This document shows, in pieces, positions 31,761-44,246 of a stretch of 64,000 nt of DNA. The notes beneath the pieces were generated by a model. It worked only from the letters and a program-made list of their open reading frames with translations, did no database searches and was not told the origin of the DNA. The DNA is taken from the NCBI GenBank assembly GCA_003342895.1, contig PTFA01000086.1:828939-892938 (forward strand). The letters run 5' to 3'. The position numbers and the translations under genes were made by a program. Every line of letters begins with the position of its first letter. Positions within the stretch are counted from its first letter, which is position 1. This DNA is from Casuarius casuarius (Eukaryota; Chordata; Aves; Casuariiformes; Casuariidae).

Positions 31761-34700
31761 TCCTGTTCAATGCAGCCCTTTCAAAGCTCAGGACAAAAAC
31801 CACTTATCACTGCAAAGTGCATATTAAGTGATTCCACAGAACTACTTTCAATTAAAAAAAGGAAACTCATGGCATAAAAATGTGACGTTTATGATTATTA
31901 GGAAAACTTACATTGTTAAACTGTTTCTATTTTAGGCTTAATCTAACAACATATTCCTTTCCAGAATCAAGTCATCCTTCAACAGCCCACGGAAAAACAT
32001 TCCTCCTCATGTCTTCTGTTTACAAATTATCCTGGACACTAATACGGTCATCTTGTGTCCACCAAACATTACAATTAACTCTTCAGACATCCTCATGCAG
32101 TGGGGAAATATCTACTTTGGAGAGAATGGACCCAAAGACTGAACCATCTGTGCAAGGCCACAGAAGGAAGAAGGAAAGACGTTCTTAACAGTAACATGGA
32201 AAAGAAACATAGAGCTTGAGTGCCTTATGAGCTCTGCCGTGGATACAGCTCCTCTCTTTAAAAACTACCCCATAGGTAGCAAGATAGCAGTCCATCCACT
32301 GATGAGCTGAGGCTGCCGAGTCCATCCTGACTCACGGTGCCACCAGATGCAGGACTTGGCCTCCAAGACGAGGAAGGGTCGGGCAGGCGAGCCTGCCGGA
32401 CATAACCCATGCAGATCAGCTCAAAAATGGCACCGAGCGAGCAGGACTGCAGAACCAGAGCATCAGTCACCCTGATCATTCGGTACTCTCTGCTGTCCTG
32501 GTAATCATTGGGGAACATACTGACAGATTTCTATAAGCAGCAGAAGCGAAGGAGGCAAATGAGAGGGAACAAGAAGAAAAATAGGGTGAAAAAAAAAGTA
32601 GTGGTGAAATCTGATAGATAAATGCTTCAACATGGAAAGGGGCTGTTTTTCACTAACTCATGCACTTATTTCACTGAATTAAACAAGAGTTTTTGAGAAA
32701 ACCCCCTTAGCAAGGTGACGCTGACAAACACTACACAAAGGTTGAACCGATGCTCGATCTGCTATAAAGAGCTGAACAGAAATGCTAGGGCAAAACTTTA
32801 AAAAGAGAACTTCATTTCATGCAATGTCATGGTGAAATCAGTCCTTCCCTGAAAAAAAATCTGTGGTCAATTTGCAAACTGAATTCTGTCACTGATCTGT
32901 CAGAGAGATTTTAAACCACATAAAGTTAAATGCTTGACAAAACCACAGCTGTGAAGTTGTTAGCAGTACCTCCACAGTAACGGGGCAGTTGGACGGGTAT
33001 TTAGATTAAAAACCTGGTTTACAGACAAAATTCCCATCAGCTACAGATGGATGAGGACTCCGTCCTTTTTGCTCATTTTGAAGGTTGGTCAAGCCTGAAA
33101 CAGACAAAAACCCAAATCAATTCCAATCTCTAGCTGTCAGGAAGGAATTATATCAGTTCCCTCCTAGAGAAGGAAATCGGCGCTGTCTAGCAGTAATCAG
33201 TCCCATATTTGTGAAGCCTTCCAACAAAACACTTTTTGTCTATGATTTGTATTCATCTTAGGACATACTGATTTTAGCCCCTCTGTGGATTGTAATGTAT
33301 AAACAGCCCTTTTATTTTTAAATGCAACTAAGAAACTATTTGGCAGGGTCACCACAGTTCTGAATCTTGAGCAAAATACACCAACTGCAACTGGCGTCTA
33401 GGCTGCAAAGCAAGCAAGACAAGACAGGACACTTGAAGACAGTTGTGTTCGTTCAGTTTTGCTAAGAATAGGACATTAATAAGAAATATTTTAATCTAAC
33501 AAACATCATTTTTTAAAGGGAAAAACACTTTAAGCTTTCTTGGTCAATTTGATAGGCATGTGATGATCTCATGGCATGGAAGTGGGAGACCGAAGCACAA
33601 AAGTCGGGAATTTCCAATAAAATCTCCCAACCTTCTTAGGAAACCGGATGTATTTCCCCACTGTCTGCCTCTCAGACTTTATTCCCATTAGAGAGAAGTT
33701 AATTCTACAATCAGTGCTGAAAAGGCTGTGGGAAATAAAACCTAAAACACCCTTACAGAATGAACTGTGTCCCTTGGAGTTTATTATTCACTAACTACAG
33801 AGTTTTAGGAGCAGGATGTTGCTAAATTCTAATCTCCCCAAAAGAGAGATTGGTTCCTCCTCTTCACCTCTGCCTTCCCCCTGGATGCTGGGAATGTTTC
33901 GTCTTCTGTGGAGGATTTTACTCTCGTATGCTAAAAAAATCAGGGCTGCTACGCCCCCACTTGTCTCAGCAACATTACAAGCCATTGCCTAATTTCAACT
34001 AAGATTCACAGAGATGTAAAAGTCTTTTAGAGAATTTGTGGAAAAAAATGGCTAGAGATAAGCTATGCTTAGCAGCATATGCTGTTACAGGATAGGTTCA
34101 TTCCCGAGCTCTGCAGCGACCTGCCAGCTGGCCAACCAGCGCATACCTTGCGGCTCAGCTCCTAGTGAAAAGACTTGGGAAGGAGCTGACAGTACTGGGA
34201 ATGTGGTGAGTCAGGAGATGTGTAAGGAAGGGAGATACTGGGAGGGACTAAGCGGTAAAGGAGAGGTCACCTTTGCTGCAGTGTGTTGGAACCAAGAGAG
34301 AAATCCACCCCAAGCTCACCTTCGTGGGCTCCAGGACTCCCAGATGCTCGGGGTGCAAGGTTCGTTGTCCTCCAGGAAGGGAAAAGCCACACAGTGTCAG
34401 CACCTCCAGGCATCTTCCCAGGTCACCGCATGGCACAGGCTACCACACATTGGCTTATCAGCTGCAGCAGTGCATCATAGCTGCTCCGCAAGGCCAGAGG
34501 CTACAGCCTCACCAGGCCACATGCATCACCATGGGGACAAGGAGAAAGCAACAGCTTTCAGGATCTCCTGTGAGGTTGCAGGAAACACTGCTTGTCTGTT
34601 TTGGTGTGATCAGAGAGTAAAACTATAGTACTGGCGATCAATACCAGGCTCAGGTCCACTGAGTTTTAATGTACGGACACCCTCAATTTTTCAGTTTTAC

Positions 34701-36700
34701 AGGTACAAATATTGAAAGCACTGAAAGCTGTGTAAGTGTGCAAAAAGATAACCTGCAGGCCTGTAAAACGAAGTATATAGCTTTACAATCCCTTTTCACT
34801 GGTGCATATCTGGGCCAGGTTTCATGACCAACATCTGATTATTGGACTATGCGAAAGAACTTGTTGAATTTCAGTCCAGTTCCCAATGGGCAGGTTCCAC
34901 ATCACAAAAAAATCCATTATACAACTGACATTAATTGGTTCCTTTTTAAACTCTTCAGAAGAGAGGCCAGGGCCTGAACTTCATGGAAACAGAACGAACT
35001 GTTCTGTGAACTCCAGACACACGGACACAATGCTGCGGAGCCTTGTGTGGCATCTCAGAAATACAGATTTCAGATTCTAAAACTTCTGCAGTCTTCAACT
35101 TTCACCAACATTCAAATTCACCTACACTAAGAGAAAATTAAATTGCCCTCCCCCACGAAAAGAAAACCACAACAAAGCAAACATCCTCAAGCAAACTATT
35201 TGCTTGAATCTATTAAAACTTGCCAAGTCAACGTTCCCATCTCAACTGCCTAGCCCAGCCTGCCAACAGCAGAAGTGTCAATTTTTTCCTCTTCTATTTT
35301 ACACTAACAAAAGCCAATTGTGGTGATGAATTGCATCACATGCCAACAATGTATCACATTCCTTCACGCTGTTTTTTGTAAAGGGAAGGAGAAGATCTCA
35401 TCTGTCACTGACAACATTTCTATAAACCATAAACGTTTTAAGAAATCCATCCACAAAGTCACGATGGTAAATTACCAAACAAAAGCTTTCCTAACAAAGT
35501 GGCATAGCGCAAACTATCAATTCCAGACAAAAGCATTACATGTATATGAAGAATCAGTTTACTAACAAAATCATGATAGTCATGAACTTATTTGAATAGA
35601 TGTTCTGAGAAGGTCAAAAAGAAAAGTCACTACAGTGCCCCAATGACCAGGAAAACCTGCTACCATGTGAGCAAACTGGATTTTACCTAACATATTGTCA
35701 AGGAAAAAGAAGCAACATTGTATATTATATTTTCTCATACTCTTTAGCAAAGTAATAACTAAGTCAAAAGCATTAAGTTAATTCCCCTTAAGATTTATAA
35801 CTGATCTAAATAAAAGAAAAATGCACTCCTACAAAATACTAATAGGAATTTAACATGTATTGTCAAAAGAGAATTACATTGCAAATAAAGGGACTGCCAC
35901 TGTATATCTTTTAGCACAGTAATTTCACTATCTGTAACTAACAAATAATAAAGGATAATAGCAAAGAAGAAAAGAAATACAAGACAGGGAGAACAAAACT
36001 GATTACTAGACATGCATATAAAATACGGCTAAGTGCTTCCTGGAAGCTCAAGTAAACCTCAAACTGTTTGATGTGATGTATAGATACGTTCAAATCTTTG
36101 GAAAACAAAAACGCTTACCACTATATAAATTCTACAACAAGCCAGTTTTTAATTATACCTATCAAAATAATAATAAAATCTGAGCAGTTTCATTCAACAC
36201 ACTTGAACCATGAATACCACCTATGCAGGTATAAACACAACATTTGAATTTCCAGTTAACTATTGCCAATTATAAAGGGGGACACTTTTAAAAATAAATT
36301 ATGAGGATAATTAATCATTTTCACACAAAAAAGTAACAATGTAATATCATGCAGTGGTTTTAAAAGCCTCCTTTTTTTTTTTTTTTTTTTTTTGCACTTC
36401 TATTCTGGTTAGTTTGAACCACAATTATAAAAGCAGATTTTAATTTAGAAAGAGGAAGAAAGGAAGGTGAAAAGCTTCCAGCCTCCCCTCTGATCATGCC
36501 ATGCAGATATTATCGGATTCAAGCATCACTCAGTCACAAAATCATTGCAATGGAACACTAACACTTTATAAGTATTTGTGTTTGAAAAATTCTAAGAATA
36601 AAAAGGCTCCCAAAAAGCCCACGATAATACATGATGACTAAAATTAGTAAGTTATTCTGTTCTAATGCTGGCAAAATGAACATCTGTTTTATCTGTTCAG
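31761..36700. other. Intergenic between TFAP2C and RTF2, no gene recognised
   Basis: AT-rich DNA with scattered short open frames. A frame of 187 codons at 34065-34628 (plus) has no recognisable domain. A 23-base poly(T) lies at about 36371-36393. RTF2 transcripts may extend into the right edge. Confidence 0.5.
36371..36393 (+). repeat. Poly(T) tract
   Basis: About 23 consecutive T just left of the candidate RTF2 poly(A) signal. It reads as poly(A) on the minus strand. No target-site duplication identifying a retrocopy was seen. Confidence 0.8.
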
Positions 36701-36739
36701 CTTAACATAAAGTGTTATGGTCATGTGAGAGCCGCAAAT

Positions 36740-36745
36740 TTTATT
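36740..36745 (-). terminator. Candidate RTF2 poly(A) signal
   Basis: Canonical AATAAA on the minus strand about 1.27 kb after the RTF2 stop. Confidence 0.35.
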
Positions 36746-38014
36746 TAAACCAAAGTCACAGGGATAATATGCATCAATATAGAAGCAAAACTCGTACTAT
36801 AGCAAAATGTAATATACTTTGCATCTTTGTATAACAAGAAATTAAGTCAAATATTTGTTCACTGTTAAGAATTTTAGGTCAGAAAATAAAACAATGTGTA
36901 CCACAGATGTTCTGAAAGCAGCACATTTCAGTGGCCTGCAAAAGGAGAGAAATGTTCAAAGAAGCTAACTTCAGCCTTCAAGGGTTCCCTCCATCAACTG
37001 CCAACGGGTTTCTGACTCGTGTGATACTCATGCCAAATCCTTTCTCCTTAGAAGCCAGTTCAGATCTGCCTGCCACTCTACTCTGTTTCAAGACAATTTT
37101 CTCTCCCCCTGTGCAAATGCTCATATTCTTCATTTAAGCTGAAAGTCTGAATTCAGGTCAGAATGGCAAATTCCTCTCAGAGATGTACACAGAACCTCAC
37201 TGTTTCAGCAGAAGAGGAAGGAAGCTCACACTTTTGTTCCACTCTATTATAAGCCTCTAACAAAAGGAGGGAAACTTAGACCTGATGCTTCAAACAACAA
37301 AATCCCTAAGCTTTTTTGGGAAAAAATACCATGCAATTACAGGTCCATATTTATATATAATGATTTACGAGTATATATCCTGCTTTTAAAAGCAGACTAC
37401 AATAATATGTACAATAAGAATATTTTGCAAATATTTTCAAGATGGCTATGCTTTCATATATTCCATCAAAATGTACATTACTTGAAAATACCTACAGAAC
37501 CTTTAAGAAATGTATATTTGTTGTATTGAGGGCCCAGATAGCTAGTAAAAGAAAGTATTATTGCTCTAATTACTATCAAAAAGTTTCAAAAAGTTTAGAC
37601 TTCTGGACTACTACAATGAAAACTGCAATTACAGCTTCAGCAAATATCAATAGCAGGGAACATTAGGCAGATCCTCCTACCCTCTGTCCCCACTACTGAG
37701 GACACGATCTAGTGTGACTAAGAATGATGGCATCCACCCANAAAAAAAAAAAAAAAATCTATTTTGTGTAAATAATCCCTCATTTTAAAATGAGGTCTGC
37801 TGATAGAACATGGATTTTGGTCATCTATTTCTTATTTAACAGAAGTTGCAACTAACACAAATTCATTAGCTATTCACAAGTTTATAAACAACTTGCAAAC
37901 TGAATAATTCCAGATAACATCAGATTACAACAAATGTTCTTTATCAGAGTTGTACAGAAAAAGCCTTAGGGAAGGAAAGTGGTAATGGATGTTACAATCA
38001 GGCACATCATTGTT
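36740..38014 (-). other. RTF2: Probable RTF2 3' untranslated region
   Basis: AT-rich, non-coding sequence after the RTF2 stop. The first clear minus-strand AATAAA I see is at 36745-36740. Contains a poly(A) run preceded by the isolated N at 37741. The actual 3' end may be closer through a variant signal. Confidence 0.4.
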
Positions 38015-38202
38015 TCAGAAATAGTATGCTGTGTGAGTAATCCAATTGGAACACTCTTCCTTTGAGCGTTTTGCTGAGCTGTGTGATGTAAAAATAGATT
38101 TGTATGCCTCAGATTTCTCCTCGCTGTCTGCAATGGATCTTTTCGTAGTACTGGAAGAACCCTTATTGACTTTTCCTGGTACAGATGAACTTCCATTATC
38201 TG
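38015..38202 (-). CDS. RTF2: RTF2 terminal coding exon
   Basis: 188 nt to the TAA at 38017-38015. Codes ADNGSSSVPGKVNKG, TKRSIADSEEKSEAYKS, IFTSHSSAKRSKEE and the end WITHTAYYF. The acceptor is a tandem TAGCAG, so the exon may start at 38202 (as given, keeps Ala, as in human) or at 38199 (drops it). Confidence 0.95.
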
Positions 38203-41200
38203 CTAGAGAAAAAACAATAAAAAGAAGCATGCATAACAACTCACAATTGACAAAAGCATTTAAATTAAAATTGATAAATCAAAATATTTTAAAAATGTGT
38301 ACAGAAATAAAGTATATAAATTTATTCAAGACTGACTCTCACAAACCTATCTTATAATTGAACCAAAAAGAAAACGGGTTCCTAGTTTATAGAATTTATT
38401 CTCAAAATGCATTTAGAAAACTTGGAGAGAGAGTAATTCTTTCCTGCTTGTGGAAACTCCTTGCACTGTAATTCAGTACTGACAACGTTTATTCCTCTAT
38501 GTGAGAAATGGCTCCGACTCTAGTCTTAAGAAAGAAACATGAAAGTATTCCACCACTCTGAACTATTGTTTGAAAATTAGCTATCAAATGACAAAAGCTA
38601 AACTTGTGACATACTATCCCCAGGGAATCTATCTACTCCCTTTATTCTTTGCAAAGTCATTTATAAGCAACAACAATAGTCTGCATCATTTTATATTTGG
38701 GACAGGAAAATGTTCATCCCACTGTTTCTGATGCCGTTTCTCTCGGTGTTTTTGCCTACTGCTATAAGAAACCCTGTTTCTTACCAACTATTTAATCTTC
38801 TCCAAAGTACTACAGTATTTTAAAAAGTGCATACCATGTCTCTTGAGCAGAGAGAGCAGAAACTCTACACATTTAGTATAATTTAAGCACAACTGCATGG
38901 AAATAGCTAGTAGGAAGCCTGTCTGAAAATGCATTTAACCAATTTGTGCATGCAGTCATGGGAATTACATGTATAATCATAAATCGTCATGGATCATAAC
39001 TTTTTTTTTTTTTTTTTTTAAATCTTTGGAGGATGCTGCTCTTAATACCACTAATAGCTATCTGGAAAGAATTACCAAACACTGGATTAGAAAGAATAAA
39101 TATGTATGCTGGAAGTCCAGAAACCTTAGGATGCCACATTCACAAATTAATTCCTATGCTACTGGCATTCCATTGCCCATCTCCTCCTCACTCCATGGAT
39201 TTTTCTCTATTTCCCCTCTCTCCTCCTGTTCCCCTGCCAGTTTAGCAATACAACTGCTGTCAGAAACATAAACCAATGACCTGACATTTCAAAAGAGATA
39301 TTTTTTCTTTACATAACACTCTTGGAAAAGAAAAATATGTCAAGCATTATTAGAATTACTATATTTTTAAGCACCTGTAAGTAATAATAATCTGGAATTA
39401 AGTATTTTTTAAAAGTCTATCCTTAATAAAAACCGACAGTAGGTGGCAGGTAAGACATTTCTAATGGAAATTCTCTCAGCTTCTCAGATAGTTTATCTGA
39501 AGCTCATCATTTAACTATTCTTAGACTCTTCAAACAAATTATATAGTCTTTTTCTGTGCTTGTAACACACACAACAGAATACTTCACCGTGAAACTCCGA
39601 CTGACCTTAAAATGTGCCCATTCTTACTGCTCTGGATGAAAGTGTCAGCAAGAATTGGAGACACATACACATTATGTAATACATATTACCTAAAGAGACG
39701 GCACCATTGTCAGACTAAAAGACAGCCAAGTTTAATCATAGCTGTGAGATTACTGTAGATATATCAGTACATCCTGCAGTTATATTCCACTGCTAACAGT
39801 GACACATAGCAGACTAACAGCTAAAATGGTGGACTAAAAATAAAGTCATTAGCTTGGGACATTTTAATGTACTTCATCAAAATGGACTGCCAAAAAAGAT
39901 TTTTTGTCCATCCTCACTTGTGCTTAAGGGAAACAACTACTAATTCTCCTCACACTATCTCCTTGCCAATAAAACAAACACAGCAGCCCCCTGACCTGTT
40001 CCAGTTAGAATCTCTTTCCCCACCAACTTAAAGCACAGAAATATTGGAATGACAAACAAACAACTTTGCCTTGTCTCACAGTGGAAGAAAATGCCGCATG
40101 TTGAGAAGTGGCTATTATTCTATTAGTTATCTCTGATACTGCAGCATTTGCAAGTTATAAACATGAGCGAACACCATTTTAGGTGTTTTATGAAAGGAAA
40201 ACAAAAAGGCCATCCCTACTCTATGGAGCATGTAATCAAAGCATAGGATGAAGGATAAAAGACGAGACACAGCAAAGGGGGCAGAATAAGGAAAATATGA
40301 CAAAAAGTAGTCCTTGCACACTTTCAGCATTGTCAGTTTCATAGATTTTGCAAATATTAAAGCAAAGGTCTGTTTTAAGAGAAAGTTAAAGCTGAAAAAA
40401 TACATTAAAAGCAAAAGAATACACAAGGAATGGTAATGTGTTTAAAATGACAGTCTCTAACTTCTAAAAGCAAATAATTAAAAAAATTCTTAAATGTTAG
40501 TCTTCCCAAGTTCCAATTAATGGTCCTTAATCAGTTTCAGAATGAAGTTATGTAAGTCAGTAGAGAAGAATCAAAACCAAAATTTCTCCTGTGTTCTCAC
40601 ACCTGTGCTCAGGTGTACAGAGATTACACACAAAACATACCTACGCATTTGTATAGTTCTAGCATGAGAAGTTCTTCATACAAATTGTGGTACCATGACA
40701 AAATTTTGGTCATAAAGAAAGGGAATGATAGAGTAGCTTATGAAAATTCTGGTATAAAATAGCCAGAAAAGGATCTCTCCTACAATATTTTTCAAAGCAG
40801 AACCATTTGTTCACTTTTTCACAGTTAGATCGGAGCATAAACACCAACCTGAACTTTTGGTGAATATAATCTGCCTCTTTTCTCTAGAAGTGGAATTGAA
40901 ACAATCTTTTCCATTCTTAACCTTTGACGGACCTGCAGAATCTATGGAAGAAAAAAAGTGAAATCATGAATCTGTTTCATGACTCAGAAGGGTACACATA
41001 ACTGCTGGCTGTGACATTACCTTCATTGGTATCCTGCTGAGAAGCCGATTCTGCTGACTTGCATTTCTTTGATTTCTGAAACAATACAAGCAGAAATCTA
41101 ATAATATATTGAAAAGATATACAATGCCAAAATTAGAGCTGTGTGTCTATCAAATACATTTGCTACTTGTTTTTTATGCAGTGGAATTGTTCCTTTCCTA

Positions 41201-44200
41201 ATATTGCTCCACACTTTTGAAATTATTTCCATATGGAAAGATAATAATCTTGGAATCCACAAGGGCACCTTAAGGACAAGCGCACAGGCCAAAATTAAGC
41301 TGTCTGAATGCGACATTTTGGTTTGTGCACCTTTTTTATCATTAAGAGAATCTGATATTCTGAACCCATGTGGCAAGACAAAAAACTGTAAGACATTAAA
41401 CAGGACACAGTTACCTGTAACCAATAAAGACAGTTTAAAATAAAAGTTTCAGAAAAATCATGCATCTCATATCCACTTTATTTTACGCAGTTAATAGAAT
41501 ATCCCTCCTGGGGATACTTCAATAACCGGACCATTTGTTGCTCGATTGCTTGGGAAGAAAAGGTGCACAGAATAGTTAATATGGATTTTTAAAAACCATC
41601 TGCGGAGCAGATTTTCCAAGTCCATTTATGTGTGCCCAAATTAAGGAAGAAAAAAAAAACAGCAGCAACAACAGGAATCCCATTACTGTCCTTGATTATA
41701 TAAAATGCCATATTGAAAAGAGAGATGTATTAAAACAGTCCCTGGCATTATTATCACAAAAGCTGATTCGGTACACATGTAGAATGGTGTACATGTTTCA
41801 AAAAGGCTGCACAGATTCAATGAAAATAAATATCTTAAATATGTTAGATGAAGTAGGAGAACCCATGCTGTCAAGAGTATGACTAATCCTTGAGGAAACA
41901 TCTGCTGTATCACGTTACTGCAGAGCTTAGCCAGAAGGTGGTGGTAGAGGGTTACAACTCCAAAAGCAGACTTGGCTCTCCTGGTGTTCTTAAGAGCATA
42001 TGAAAAACCTCTCAGTATTACAGACAGGTTTATTAAGAAAAGTCACCTTTTAGTGTCTAGGATCTGAATTATGAGGCATTTAAAGACATATATATATGTA
42101 TGTATATATTATATATATTTAATTACATGGAACTTATAACACACTTGAGCTTGAATAATTTTTTATGCTAGTGGTAGCTGTATTATCCTTAGGCTTTGTC
42201 TCATGGTCATAAAGAAAAGGAATTTGCATTTCCTGCTCTAACTACAGTAGATCTACTTAGACTGCTCCCCTAGTCGAAAGGGGAAGATGAAGAAGAGGTC
42301 TAAACAGCAGCACCAACAGAGTCAAAACAAGACACGTGTCCTCTGGTGCTGTAGCTGACAGATCTCAGAATAGAACAAATCATGCCAATAATAGTAGTGA
42401 AGACTGGTTCTAGTTGCACAAAAATCACTCGGTGCAGCAAGGGAAGGCAGGATTGCAAAAGGCACCAAGAACTTGAGGACAAAATCCACAAGGTCTGCTA
42501 AGAGATTTGCAAATAATGTACCCGCCAGTGATGTAAGTCTCCACTAAACACAAAAAAGTCCCCCCACCCCCCCAGTAAAGCCAGATGGAGTCCAATGGCG
42601 AAAACATAGTTTCCTCGTCTGCCATCACAAGCAACTGTGCTGTCACAGTAAGACACAGAAGCACCCAGCAATCTTTGGTGGTACTTCTCCATCTTGCAGG
42701 AGCTGGGGAGAGCATCAGCTTTCGGTCTATTCCAGACCATTCCAGCCAAAGCCATAGGTACCTCATTTACAGAAACGGCTACCTTCCTAACAAAAATGGA
42801 GTGCAGTGACCGTGATTTTGGGGCTGATTACTCATCTACAGGGATCTGCAGTATTCTATCTTCAAATCATCTTTAAAGCCCTTTTAAACATTCAATTACA
42901 AAGTACTGAAAAGAACAATGAGAAAATGATCTGAAAAGACAGCCTAAGATTTACAGTACTGTCCTCCCATTCTTAGGCCAGAAGTTACAAGGCACTAAGT
43001 GCAGAGGCTATTAACGGAGAGGAATGGGAACACTCGGATTTCTCTGGGTAACCATCCTTTGGTCATACTGCCAAGGCCCAGTGAAGCTGTATTGGTGCAG
43101 ATGAAAAATGACCCTGTGATGAAAAGGAACCACCTACTTGCTGGGAAATTAGCAAGTATTTGTTTCTAAAGAATCTAGGAGAATGTTGTATATCTAATCC
43201 TAGAGGCAGACAAAATTGGCTACAGAAACAGGGGTGAGATGATCAACCTCCATCTACAGTCTCAGCTGCTGAAAGTCTCAGACAATGATGATTCATGCTC
43301 TTGAGACCCAGCTAAATCTGTCTGCACTCTGAACTGAGTCAACGCTACAGTTTTTGCTTGCTTTGTCATCTTCCAGAATAGCAATGCTAGTTTAGAAAAA
43401 ACAGCAATGCTGAAAAAGGCCCCATGTGCCAAACAGTCATTTGACAGTACAGTACCACAGAGCTGAGGTACTACTGCTTTATCAAAAACTAAGTTTCAGT
43501 GGCACTTTGCCTGGTTAGATTAGAAAAAAAACCAAAGACCGCAACAGCGTGCTGGAAATTAGCATTGCCACTAATCACTCAGAACTATAAAAAGCACAAA
43601 ACATGAAAAAATTTCCCAACAGTGCTCTTCAAGAATCTGACCAGGAACTCACATACCCCAACATCCTATTTCTGCCAGTGGCCAGCAGAGGATACTTGGA
43701 GATCAAAAACTAGTAACCTGCTATCACAATGAAACAGAAATAAAGAAATGAAATAAAGAAAAAAAATTTGCTCATTATTGGAGTTGGCTAATACAAGCTG
43801 TTTGTTTCAAGAAAAACCTAAAGAATAACTGGCATACTGTCCTTTATACCCTCAGCACTGAATTCTGATCTTCAGAGCACTGTGCACTGCCTGCTAGTCA
43901 AAAGAAAGTTTTGGTGCATTGAGCTTAAACATGCTATCAGTGGAACATGTATACGGACAATTTTATGAGAGTGAGTTTTACTTTTAAAACTAGCACCAAA
44001 ATACAGTGCAGGTTACTGAGTAAATCCTGCAGTCCATATAAAGTTAGCAGAAAAAAGCTATGCGATCTAAGAGAAGATCTCATTACAGACAAGAACTACC
44101 TCAATTTTTTTTATACAATATAAAAAGATTACCTTTTCTAGTTTACTTTTAAGTCTTCTATCCTCCATTCTTTTCTTCAATATTTCCACATCTTCTTTAT

Positions 44201-44246
44201 TACCATTAAGGATAATCACATCTTCCTCTTGAAAGGGAACACCACA
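38015..44246 (-). CDS. RTF2: Replication termination factor 2, C-terminal half (four exons)
   Basis: Partial gene on the minus strand. Exons, in coding order: 44246-44133 (114 nt), 41075-41021 (55 nt), 40941-40849 (93 nt), 38202-38015 (188 nt including stop). Phases join without a break. The peptide runs CGVPFQEEDVIILNG, RRLKSKLEK, a Lys/Ser-rich linker with AGPSKVKNG, then TKRSIADSEEKSEAYKS and the diagnostic end HSSAKRSKEE...WITHTAYYF (human ends HTSYCF). RTF2 is a nuclear factor with a RING-like zinc region; it acts at stalled replication forks, is removed by DDI1/DDI2-proteasome action, and has reported links to RNase H2 and splicing. The first half (MGCDGG... through the Cys-rich core) was not found and probably lies beyond the right edge. 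Total seen is about 150 of roughly 306 residues. Confidence 0.93.
38203..40848 (-). other. RTF2 last intron
   Basis: AT-rich intron of 2646 nt with a 19-base poly(T) tract at about 39000-39019. No additional exon recognised. Confidence 0.8.
40849..40941 (-). CDS. RTF2: RTF2 internal exon (disordered linker)
   Basis: 93 nt, phase 1 at both ends; acceptor TCCATAG|ATTCTG, donor GTTCAG|GTTGGT. Codes SAGPSKVKNGKDCFNS then TSREKRQIIFTKSS. Only a 79-nt intron separates it from the preceding exon. Confidence 0.88.
41021..41075 (-). CDS. RTF2: RTF2 internal exon (Lys/Ser linker)
   Basis: 55 nt, phase 0 to phase 1; acceptor GTTTCAG|AAATCA, donor GAAG|GTAATG. Codes KSKKCKSAESASQQDTNE. Low-complexity linker corresponding to human TKKPKAAESVSK. 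Confidence 0.9.
41076..44132 (-). other. RTF2 intron
   Basis: AT-rich intron of 3057 nt. An ATATAT-rich low-complexity run lies at about 42088-42122 and a C-rich patch near 42560-42572. No exon recognised. Confidence 0.8.
44133..44246 (-). CDS. RTF2: RTF2 internal exon (end of the RING-like region)
   Basis: 114 nt, phase 0 both ends: 38 codons CGVPFQEEDVIILNG, NKEDVEILKKRMEDRRLK, SKLEK. The acceptor is TTTCTTTGAAG|TGTGGT (AAG rather than CAG/TAG), the donor AAAAG|GTAATC. The Cys is the last zinc-binding pair's final member in the human protein (CHTCGAAF). Confidence 0.93.

Noticed and set aside
34065..34628. 187-codon plus-strand open frame
   Set aside because: Longest intergenic frame, but mixed composition with no domain, and three overlapping frames on both strands. 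Transcript data would be needed to revive it.
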